A stretch of DNA of 64,000 nt from UBA1930 sp943371535 (GTDB lineage Bacteria > Bacteroidota > Bacteroidia > Chitinophagales > Chitinophagaceae), in NCBI GenBank assembly GCA_943371535.1, contig CALRVE020000011.1, positions 1 through 64,000 on the forward strand, written 5' to 3'. Both the position numbers and the translations under genes were made by a program. Shown here piece after piece: positions 6,437 through 12,894 of the stretch (within the stretch, counting starts at the first letter, position 1; each line of letters opens with the position of its first letter). The notes beneath the pieces are model-generated. The model saw nothing but the letters and a program-made list of their open reading frames with translations. It searched no databases and was not told the DNA's origin.

Positions 6437-7081
6437 TTATTCAAACTTTTTTATCTCATCTGATAAAATGGTGTGATTACCTAAAGTTGAATGTTCGGCA
6501 AAATGCAGCATTGCTTTTGCAATAGCACTAGCTTGAACACTTCGAAATTTTTTAAATGGACCAAACAGCAACGGATTTAAAAACTGCATTAAACCAATTG
6601 CCAATTTTTCTCCTGTTCTATGCTCGGTTCTATTGCCAACAATTAATGATGGTCTAAAAATGTATAGAGCTTCAAAACCTATATGCAGTAAATCTCTCTC
6701 CAATTTGCCTTTTACTTTACTATAATAAAAAGAAGATTGTAACGATGCTCCCATTGCACTAATTAAAAAAAAATGTTTGCTGCCAGCTTTGTATTGCAAC
6801 TCAGCAATTTTTAATGGATATTCATAATCTACTTTTTCAAAAGCCATTTTGGTTTGAGCTTTTTTAATAGTAGTGCCTAAACAACAAAAAACATCATCGG
6901 CAGTAATGCCATTATGTAAGGTATCGAAATTCACGATTTGTTGTATGAGTTTTTGATGCTCAATTTTTAAAGGAGTTCTTACATAAGCAATCACTTTATG
7001 ATACGTGTTACTTTCTAATAATAATTTCAACAATAGATTACCTGTTAATCCGCTTGCACCTATAATTAATGCTGTTTTCAT
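6437..7081 (-). CDS. NAD(P)-binding Rossmann protein, HTATIP2/YwnB-like
   Basis: 214 residues opening with MKTALIIGASGLTGNLLLKLLL, the TGxxGxxG dinucleotide motif of atypical short-chain dehydrogenases. FFLISAMGAS, SFYYSKVKGKLERDL (a Y-x3-K pair) and the RPSLIVGNR segment match the oxidoreductase group of human HTATIP2 and yeast Fmp52. A soluble cytoplasmic protein is predicted. It stands upstream of marR on the same strand, but the marR promoter and operator lie right at its 3' end, so it is probably transcribed separately. Substrate unknown. Confidence 0.8.
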   Translation of the reverse strand: MKTALIIGASGLTGNLLLKLLLESNTYHKVIAYVRTPLKIEHQKLIQQIVNFDTLHNGITADDVFCCLGTTIKKAQTKMAFEKVDYEYPLKIAELQYKAGSKHFFLISAMGASLQSSFYYSKVKGKLERDLLHIGFEALYIFRPSLIVGNRTEHRTGEKLAIGLMQFLNPLLFGPFKKFRSVQASAIAKAMLHFAEHSTLGNHTILSDEIKKFE

Positions 7082-7126
7082 AATAATGGTATTTTAAAAT
7101 AGCTGAATAAAGAAAAAACAGTACAA

Positions 7127-7142
7127 GCCGATAGCTATCGGC
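7127..7142. repeat. Perfect 16-bp palindrome, copy 2
   Basis: GCCGATAGCTATCGGC, identical to the copy at 1826-1841, in the 165-base gap between the divergent HTATIP2-like gene and ruvB. The bases following it (GTGCGACGCAAC) differ from those at copy 1. Confidence 0.65.
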
Positions 7143-7246
7143 TGTGCGACGCAACAACAGCCACATGCTTATTCTTCAGTTGGTTCAATAAACTTTTCTT
7201 TATTGGTAAACAGAGTTAAAGGTACAATGTTGTAGTTTTGAAGCGT

Positions 7247-8275
7247 ATGTTAAATCCCAATTTAAATAATGATAGTGATCAGCTTTCTGGGGCTGAGAAA
7301 GAATTTGAAAATAGTATTCGGCCTTCGGCAATAGACGATTTTAGTGGGCAGCCTCAATTAATTGAAAACTTACTCATATTTATTAAAGCTGCAAAAATTC
7401 GTGGTGAAGCATTGGATCATGTGTTGTTTCATGGTCCCCCAGGGTTGGGTAAAACAACTTTAAGCCGAATTGTTGCCAACGAATTGGGTGTAAATATTAA
7501 AGAAACTAGTGGACCTGTGATTGAAAAACCAGGAGACTTAGCTGGCTTGCTAACCAACTTACAACCCAATGATGTATTGTTTATAGATGAAATACATCGT
7601 TTAAGTACTGTGGTGGAAGAATATTTGTATGCTGCAATGGAAGATTATAGAATTGATATTATGATTGATAGTGGTCCTAATGCAAGAAGCATTCAACTCA
7701 ATTTAAATCCATTTACATTGGTAGGTGCAACTACTAGAAGTGGTTTATTAACTGCACCATTGTTGAGCCGATTTGGCATAAAAAGCAGATTAGAATATTA
7801 TAATGCCGAAACCTTAAAGAAAATTATTGAACGTAGTGCAGGCATCTTGAATACTGCAATCAGCAGCGATGCAGCAGGAGAAATTTCAAGAAGAAGTAGA
7901 GGTACACCACGTATTGCCAATGGTTTATTACGAAGAGTTAGAGACTTTGCACAAGTACTCAACGATGGTAAAATAGATTTGGGCATAACCCAACATGCAT
8001 TAAAAGCATTGAATGTTGATGAACATGGTTTAGATGAAATGGATAACAGAATTTTGTTGGCCATTATTGAAAAGTTTAAAGGTGGTCCAGTTGGATTAAC
8101 CACTATTGCAACAGCAGTTGGTGAAGAAAGTGGTACGATTGAAGAAGTGTACGAACCGTTTTTAATTCAAGAAGGGTTTATGCAACGCACCCCACGAGGC
8201 AGAGAAGTTACACCTAAAGCATATGAACATTTAGGTAAGAAACCCTTTACATCAACGGGTACATTATTTACTTAG
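7247..8275 (+). CDS. ruvB: Holliday junction branch migration helicase RuvB
   Basis: AAA+ motor that drives branch migration with RuvA during recombinational repair. 342 residues, normal for the family. Walker A reads GPPGLGKTTL, Walker B VLFIDEIHR, sensor 1 GATTRSG, the arginine finger region LLSRFG, and the C-terminal winged helix (GPVGLTTIATAVGEESGTIEEVYEPFLIQEGFMQRTPRGR) is complete. A TTG at 7238 would add three residues (M-K-R); I preferred ATG 7247, which gives the usual MLNPNL start. ruvA is encoded separately at 38979, the common arrangement in Bacteroidota. Confidence 0.97.
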   Translation: MLNPNLNNDSDQLSGAEKEFENSIRPSAIDDFSGQPQLIENLLIFIKAAKIRGEALDHVLFHGPPGLGKTTLSRIVANELGVNIKETSGPVIEKPGDLAGLLTNLQPNDVLFIDEIHRLSTVVEEYLYAAMEDYRIDIMIDSGPNARSIQLNLNPFTLVGATTRSGLLTAPLLSRFGIKSRLEYYNAETLKKIIERSAGILNTAISSDAAGEISRRSRGTPRIANGLLRRVRDFAQVLNDGKIDLGITQHALKALNVDEHGLDEMDNRILLAIIEKFKGGPVGLTTIATAVGEESGTIEEVYEPFLIQEGFMQRTPRGREVTPKAYEHLGKKPFTSTGTLFT

Positions 8276-8298
8276 CATTTAGATGAACGAATTTACCA

Positions 8299-9045
8299 AT
8301 GAAGCAATTTTTTTTAGTATTGTTTATATTTTTTGTTGTAAGAAATGTTGCTGCACAAACAAAGCAAGTAAATCATTTTAATCAAATTTGGGGAGGTTAT
8401 TTGAACCAAACAAGGTTGAGTAAACATTGGGGTTTTTGGGCAGAGAGTCAATTAAGAACATATGAAAATTTTGTAGAAAATGTATCGGTCAATTTAAATA
8501 GAATTGGAGCAACCTACTACATCAATGATGATACAAAAATTACTGCAGGTTATGCGTTTATTAATAGTTTTTCGCCTGCTAATGGAGCCAACATTGCAAC
8601 ACCCGAACATAGATTGTGGCAACAAATTCAATGGCATACTAAATACCCAAAAATTAGATTCATGCAATGGCTAAGGGTAGAGGAAAGGTTTAGACAAAAA
8701 CTACAATCGCCCAACGAATTAGACAATAGTTTTGCATTTAACTACCGAGTTCGTTATAATTTTTTAATGCAAGTGCCTTTGAGTAAAAAAATGTTTGAGC
8801 CCAATGGATTGTCGTTTATTTTCAATAATGAAATTCATGTAAACTTTGGAAAAGAAATTGTGTACAATACGTTTGACCAAAATCGTTTTTTTCTTGGCTT
8901 GGCTTATCAAACCAATAAAACAAGCAATTTACAATTTGGATATATGAATTTATTTACACAACAGCCTGTTGGAAATATTTACAGAAGTTTGCATGTTGCT
9001 AGAGTGTATTATTTTCACAATCTTGATTTAAGAAAAAATAAATAA
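8299..9045 (+). CDS. DUF2490-type outer-membrane protein
   Basis: 248 residues with a signal peptide (about 1-19, ending VAAQ). The rest is a series of short amphipathic strands rich in Asn, Gln, Trp and Tyr, typical of a small outer-membrane barrel. HFNQIWGGYLNQTRLSKHWGFWAESQLRTYEN, LNRIGATYYINDDTKITAGYAF, RLWQQIQWH and LRVEERFRQKL match my memory of the DUF2490 family. The start is 24 bases after ruvB and the OsmC gene follows after 6 bases, so the three may be co-transcribed. Function unknown. Confidence 0.75.
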   Translation: MKQFFLVLFIFFVVRNVAAQTKQVNHFNQIWGGYLNQTRLSKHWGFWAESQLRTYENFVENVSVNLNRIGATYYINDDTKITAGYAFINSFSPANGANIATPEHRLWQQIQWHTKYPKIRFMQWLRVEERFRQKLQSPNELDNSFAFNYRVRYNFLMQVPLSKKMFEPNGLSFIFNNEIHVNFGKEIVYNTFDQNRFFLGLAYQTNKTSNLQFGYMNLFTQQPVGNIYRSLHVARVYYFHNLDLRKNK

Positions 9046-9051
9046 AATTTT

Positions 9052-9492
9052 ATGTCCATACTTACAGCAGAAAGAACATTAGGTGATTTTGGAATGACGA
9101 TTACCGACTCAACCAATAATACCATGCAAATTGATATTCCTGTAGATCAAGGAGGCAATGGCAAAGGCATGCGACCTATGCAAACTGTGTTAGCAGCTTT
9201 ATGTGGTTGCAGTGCGGTAGATGTGGTTAGTATTCTTAAAAAACAAAAACAAGAACTCACTGGTTTTAAAATCTTAGTAGATGGCGAACGTGAACATGGT
9301 AAAGAACCATCGGTTTGGGAAACAGTGGATTTAGTTTTTGAACTCACCGGAAATGTTGAACCCAATAAAGGCTTTAGAGCAGTAAAATTATCGGTTGATA
9401 AATATTGTAGCGTTGCTGAAACTGTAAGAAGGGCAGGAGCACAAATTAATTTTAAAGTGTTGGTGAATGGAGAAGAAGTGAATGGGGAGTAG
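9052..9492 (+). CDS. OsmC-family peroxiredoxin-like protein
   Basis: 146 residues with the two family cysteines: C53 in LCGCSAVDVVSILKK and C119 in VDKYCSVAETVRRAG. OsmC/Ohr proteins reduce organic hydroperoxides through this thiol pair. The sequence is closer to the general OsmC/YhfA branch than to Ohr, and some members of that branch have unclear substrates. An extra cysteine (C51) lies two residues before the first. Soluble. It begins 6 bases after the DUF2490 gene and is followed by a long C-poor spacer. Confidence 0.88.
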   Translation: MSILTAERTLGDFGMTITDSTNNTMQIDIPVDQGGNGKGMRPMQTVLAALCGCSAVDVVSILKKQKQELTGFKILVDGEREHGKEPSVWETVDLVFELTGNVEPNKGFRAVKLSVDKYCSVAETVRRAGAQINFKVLVNGEEVNGE

Positions 9493-9829
9493 AGAGTAGG
9501 GAGTTATAAGTAAGGTTGAAGGCTAAAGGTAGAAGGTGTAGGGTAGATGGGGTAAGGTAGATTGAGTAGGGTAGATAGTTTAAAGGAAGATAAAAATTAA
9601 GTAGTAGTAAAATGATTCTTTCCCTCTTGGGAGGGGCGAAAAAAACATTAGGTGAATAAAATGATAAATGGGGTGGGAGTGAATGAAGAGTTATAAGTTT
9701 TAAGTTATGAGTTGTAAGTAAGGTAGAAGGTTTAGGGAAGAAGGCAAAAGGTGTAATGAAAAGAGAAAAGGTATAAAATAAAAGTTGAAAGGTTGGGTAA
9801 TTAAAAATAAAAAAATTAATAATTAAAAA
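9493..9829 (+). other. C-depleted spacer of degenerate purine/T repeats
   Basis: These 337 bases carry hardly any cytosine on the plus strand and consist of loosely repeated units such as AAGGTAGA, AGGGTAGA and TAAGTTTTAAGT. A small CCCTC/GAGGG palindrome (9622-9635) interrupts the tract. I see no open frame that looks coding. A shorter stretch of the same flavour, with a mirrored C-rich half, lies between mreB and mreC (27917-28005). Confidence 0.55.
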
Positions 9830-9879
9830 GCTTCTAAAAATTGAATATACAGTTCATCTTTAGGGGCGGAGGTGAAATA
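9830..9879 (+). promoter_or_regulatory. Structured leader with perfect SD; candidate translational switch
   Basis: GGAGGTGA (9868-9875) is the full anti-16S Shine-Dalgarno, 4 bases before ATG 9880, which is unusual for Bacteroidota. Just upstream, GCTTCTAAA (9830-9838) can pair with TTTAGGGGC (9859-9867), all nine positions with two G-U pairs. Inside that loop, TTCATCT (9853-9859) can pair with AGGTGAA (9870-9876), which covers the SD. The two pairings are either a pseudoknot or alternatives sharing one base. Because the gene makes homocysteine/methionine precursors, a SAM- or sulfur-responsive switch is imaginable, but I cannot match it to a known riboswitch class. Confidence 0.4.
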
Positions 9880-11055
9880 ATGCAAGAGCAACATCCAATT
9901 ACAATGGCAATTCGTTTACAAACCGAAAGAACAGCTGAAAAAGAACATAGTACACCTTTGTTTTTAACCAGCAGTTTTGTGTATGATAGTGCTGAAGATA
10001 TGGGTGCTGCATTCAGTGATGATAGTCTTGACGTAAACATTTACTCACGTTTTAGCAACCCAACCGTAGATGAATTTATTGCTAAAATTGCTGCATTAGA
10101 AAATGCTGAAGATGGCATTGCTACTGCAACAGGTATGGCAGCTGTGTTTGGTGTATTTATGACATTTTTAAAACAAGGCGATCATATAATTTCGGCAAGT
10201 GCAGTGTTTGGTTCTACACATACTATTTTAACCAAGTACATGCCTAAATGGGGAATTGAGTTTTCTTATTTCGATATGAATAAACCTGAAAGTATTGAAG
10301 CATTAATTAAGCCCAATACTAAAATGTTGTATGTTGAAACACCCTCTAATCCTGGGCTTGATATTATTGACATTGAATATTTAGCAAGCCTTTGTAAACC
10401 AAGAAATATTCTGTTAGTAGTAGATAATTGTTTTGCTACACCTGCAATCCAGCAGCCTATTAATTTAGGAGCCGATTTAGTTTTACACTCTGCAACAAAA
10501 TTTATAGATGGTCAAGGGAGAGTATTGGGTGGTGTTGTAGTGGGTAAAAAAGAATTAATCAAAGAATGTTATTTGTTTATTAGAAATACAGGACCATCGT
10601 TAAGTCCTTTTAATGCTTGGGTACTTACTAAAAGCTTAGAAACATTGCATTTGAGAATGGATAAACATGCCAACAATGCATTAGAATTAGCCAAGCGTTT
10701 ACAAGGGCATGAAAAAATTGGCAAAGTGAAATATCCATTTTTAGAAACACATCCACAATATGCCATTGCAAAAAAACAAATGAGTAGCGGTGGCGGTATT
10801 TTGACGTTTGAATTGAAAGGTGGATTGGAGAGTGGCCGTAAATTTTTGAATGCTTTACAAATGTTAAGCATGACCAATAATTTGGGCGATAGCAGAAGTA
10901 TTGCATCGCATCCTGCAAGTACCACCCATTCTAAGTTAACTGAAGAGGAAAGAAGTTTGGTGGGTATTACGCCGGGCTTAATTCGTATTTCTGTTGGGTT
11001 GGAATACATAGATGATATTGCCAATGACATTTTACAAGCATTAGACAAAAGTTAA
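9880..11055 (+). CDS. O-acylhomoserine sulfhydrylase (Cys/Met metabolism PLP enzyme)
   Basis: 391-residue fold-type I PLP enzyme of the MetB/MetZ family. Visible landmarks are YSRFSNPT near 55-62, the cofactor region ETPSNPGLDIIDI, VVDNCFATP, and SATKFIDGQG with the Schiff-base lysine at about 207. It most likely uses O-succinyl- or O-acetylhomoserine with sulfide to make homocysteine. Cystathionine gamma-synthase or -lyase activity cannot be excluded from sequence alone. I chose ATG 9880 because it follows a perfect Shine-Dalgarno. A TTG at 9841 in the same frame would lie inside the leader structure. The gene is followed after 20 bases by an acetyltransferase gene. Confidence 0.9.
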   Translation: MQEQHPITMAIRLQTERTAEKEHSTPLFLTSSFVYDSAEDMGAAFSDDSLDVNIYSRFSNPTVDEFIAKIAALENAEDGIATATGMAAVFGVFMTFLKQGDHIISASAVFGSTHTILTKYMPKWGIEFSYFDMNKPESIEALIKPNTKMLYVETPSNPGLDIIDIEYLASLCKPRNILLVVDNCFATPAIQQPINLGADLVLHSATKFIDGQGRVLGGVVVGKKELIKECYLFIRNTGPSLSPFNAWVLTKSLETLHLRMDKHANNALELAKRLQGHEKIGKVKYPFLETHPQYAIAKKQMSSGGGILTFELKGGLESGRKFLNALQMLSMTNNLGDSRSIASHPASTTHSKLTEEERSLVGITPGLIRISVGLEYIDDIANDILQALDKS

Positions 11056-11075
11056 ACTATAGCTTTACCTAAACT

Positions 11076-11624
11076 ATGGAATTTCGTTCTATTATAACCA
11101 ATCGATTGCTGCTTAGAAAAGTAGAACAAGCAGATGCACCTTTTATATTAAAGGGTTTAAGTAATGATGTAGTTACCGAATACATGTTGATTCGTTATTA
11201 CACCATTGAACAATTGCAAGAACAAATGGATTATTATGCCAATCATTATAAAAACAACACTGGATATTATTGGCTAATGGAGTGCTTGGAAACGGGTGTT
11301 GAAATTGGCGTAATTGGTATTAACAACCTTTCTGTAGTACATAAAAAAGCAGAAATTGGTTTCTGGATTTTACCTGAATTTTGGGGCAAAGGATTTACAA
11401 CAGACGCTGGAAAAGCCATCGTCGAATTTTGTTTCCATCATCTTCGTTTGAATAGAATAGAAGCAACCGTTGAAACAGAAAATCCTGCTTCTATAGCTAC
11501 TATTAAAAAATTAGGCTTACAGCATGAAGGTACATTTAGACAATATGAAATGAACAATGGTAAGTTGATTGATTTAATGATGTTTGCCATTTTACAATCC
11601 GATTGTGCAAACGTTTTACAATAA
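11076..11624 (+). CDS. GNAT acetyltransferase, RimJ/RimL-like
   Basis: 182 residues. The N-terminal TNRLLLRKVEQADAPFILKGLSN, the central IGVIGINNLSVVHKKAEIGFWILPEFWGKGFTTDAGKAIVEF (acetyl-CoA motif A, with WGKGFTTDA as the pyrophosphate loop) and NRIEATVETENPASIATIKKLGLQHEG (motif B) are typical of the RimJ/RimL group that acetylates N-termini or small molecules. Soluble. It lies 20 bases downstream of the sulfhydrylase gene. Its end overlaps the convergent gene by 9 bases. Confidence 0.88.
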   Translation: MEFRSIITNRLLLRKVEQADAPFILKGLSNDVVTEYMLIRYYTIEQLQEQMDYYANHYKNNTGYYWLMECLETGVEIGVIGINNLSVVHKKAEIGFWILPEFWGKGFTTDAGKAIVEFCFHHLRLNRIEATVETENPASIATIKKLGLQHEGTFRQYEMNNGKLIDLMMFAILQSDCANVLQ

Positions 11625-12239
11625 TGTTTTTACAAAAAGGGTTTCCTTTTCTTTAATTATTTTTTCAAATCCCATTCTTAAAATGTATTCTTCATGCCCC
11701 ATAATTATGGGTTTATTGTAGATTATTTTTTGAATGCCTTGATTAAGTAAATAACTCTTTTCTCTCTCAAAAATGAATTTGCCAATTTTGTAATCTCTAA
11801 AGTTTTGAATGGTGTAATTCATTTCAACTGTTGCATTTCCTTCATGATCTATTTGAGCAATAAAAATATTTGCTATAACTAAATCTCGTAATACCACAAA
11901 TGCAAATGTTTTTTCAGTGATTGTTGTGTTTGCTTGAGGAAAATATCTATGAATATCATCTTTATAAAAAAGTAAAAAATGTTCAACAATTTTATTATTA
12001 GGTTCAATAGGTAACAATTGAAAAACTTCTTCCGATTTGTACAGTTTTACTAACTGATAAATATTAATACACAATAAAATTGAGTTGGCCAATAAAACTG
12101 GGAATGCTGAAATAATCACTCCATAAATAATAAAAAATATACAACCAAAAATATTGAGCCATCTAAACTTTATCGCATTTGTAACAATTAAAGAATAAGC
12201 TAAAAATGCCGATGCAATATATCCAATAGCAACAATCAT
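11616..12239 (-). CDS. YgjV-like membrane domain fused to a GNAT-like domain
   Basis: 207 residues. The first 67 hold about three transmembrane helices (MIVAIGYIASAFLAYSLIV, WLNIFGCIFFIIYGVIIS, PVLLANSILLCINIYQLV), as in the YgjV inner-membrane family. Residues from about 85 to the end are soluble and look like a GNAT acetyltransferase fold: FVVLRDLVIANIFIAQI, VEMNYTIQNFRDYKIGKFIF in place of motif A, and EYILRMGFEKI at the end. The acetyl-CoA loop is degenerate (FRDYKIGKF rather than RGxGxG/A), so catalysis is uncertain. Convergent with the neighbouring true GNAT gene; function unknown. Confidence 0.68.
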   Translation of the reverse strand: MIVAIGYIASAFLAYSLIVTNAIKFRWLNIFGCIFFIIYGVIISAFPVLLANSILLCINIYQLVKLYKSEEVFQLLPIEPNNKIVEHFLLFYKDDIHRYFPQANTTITEKTFAFVVLRDLVIANIFIAQIDHEGNATVEMNYTIQNFRDYKIGKFIFEREKSYLLNQGIQKIIYNKPIIMGHEEYILRMGFEKIIKEKETLFVKTLL

Positions 12240-12278
12240 AGTTAATGTTTTAAGTTCAGAACGTTTGCAAAGATGCTG

Positions 12279-12805
12279 TTATTTTATGTTCTTTAGCAAC
12301 CAGTCAGCTTGATTATTGGCAGTATTATCAATGAGTACTTTTTCTGCAATTTTTTCCTGAGCTCTTTTAATTGAACTGGTAATCATATCATGTTCAATCA
12401 CTTCATCGGGTTGTAAGCCCATTTTTTGCAATAATGGAGCAATTCTTTCACCACCAAATTCTAAAAATAAGGGTTCATCTAAACTGTTTAAAATAGTTAC
12501 CTCATTTAGTTCCAGCTGTTTAAATAAATCAATTTCTTTACTGTATAGAGGATAATGTTCTACAAAAATGTAATTCAGTTTTTGGCTACTAATTGTCTGT
12601 CTGTAAAGAATTACTTTATGCTGATGATTGTGTTGTTCTAATAATTCGTTCAGCTTTTTTCGGGTATCTTCAAACCAAGCAACAAATTGCACATTTGGGT
12701 TTTTAGCCAAAAATTGTAAACAAGCATTCCATTTGGCATTTTCTGTTATCCAAACTTATTAATCACTTTAATAATTGGTTCTTTCTTTTTAAATAGTCCA
12801 AACAT
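12279..12805 (-). pseudogene. Small conserved-looking gene broken by a one-base frameshift
   Basis: Translation from ATG 12805 gives MFGLFKKKEPIIKVINK and then hits TAA at 12746-12748. The frame shifted by one base is open from 12755 to the stop at 12279 and reads VWITENAKWNACLQFLAKNP and on, for 157 codons, with no good start of its own (only a TTG at 12710). Joining them needs one missing base near 12750-12757, which would give an intact protein of about 175 residues. The body has a mixed alpha/beta look, including FVAWFEDTRKKL and LEFGGERIAPLLQKMGL. Function is unknown to me. Either a real mutation or a base-call/assembly error. It is divergent from uvrA. Confidence 0.72.
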
Positions 12806-12871
12806 TTTTTGTTGGTTTTAGTTATTGTAAAGTTGTATCTTTTATTATCGCCAAACAAATGGCTTTTGTAA

Positions 12872-12879
12872 TACATTTG
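12872..12879 (+). promoter_or_regulatory. Possible -7 box supporting the uvrA start at 12895
   Basis: TACATTTG, a full TAnnTTTG match, lies 15 bases before ATG 12895 and downstream of the alternative ATG 12859. If it is used, the longer start cannot be translated. No clear -33 element. Confidence 0.4.
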
Positions 12880-12894
12880 GCTTCTTCTACAATT

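Noticed and set aside
7238..7246. Start of ruvB at TTG 7238
   Set aside because: ATG 7247 gives the common family N-terminus; the TTG adds only three residues.
9830..9879. Classical SAM-II or SAM-I riboswitch before the sulfhydrylase gene
   Set aside because: The consensus bases I remember for these classes are not present. I report it only as a structured leader of unknown class.
9834..10040. Antisense frame over the leader and 5' part of the sulfhydrylase gene
   Set aside because: Explained by the real gene on the plus strand; no start context or conserved character.
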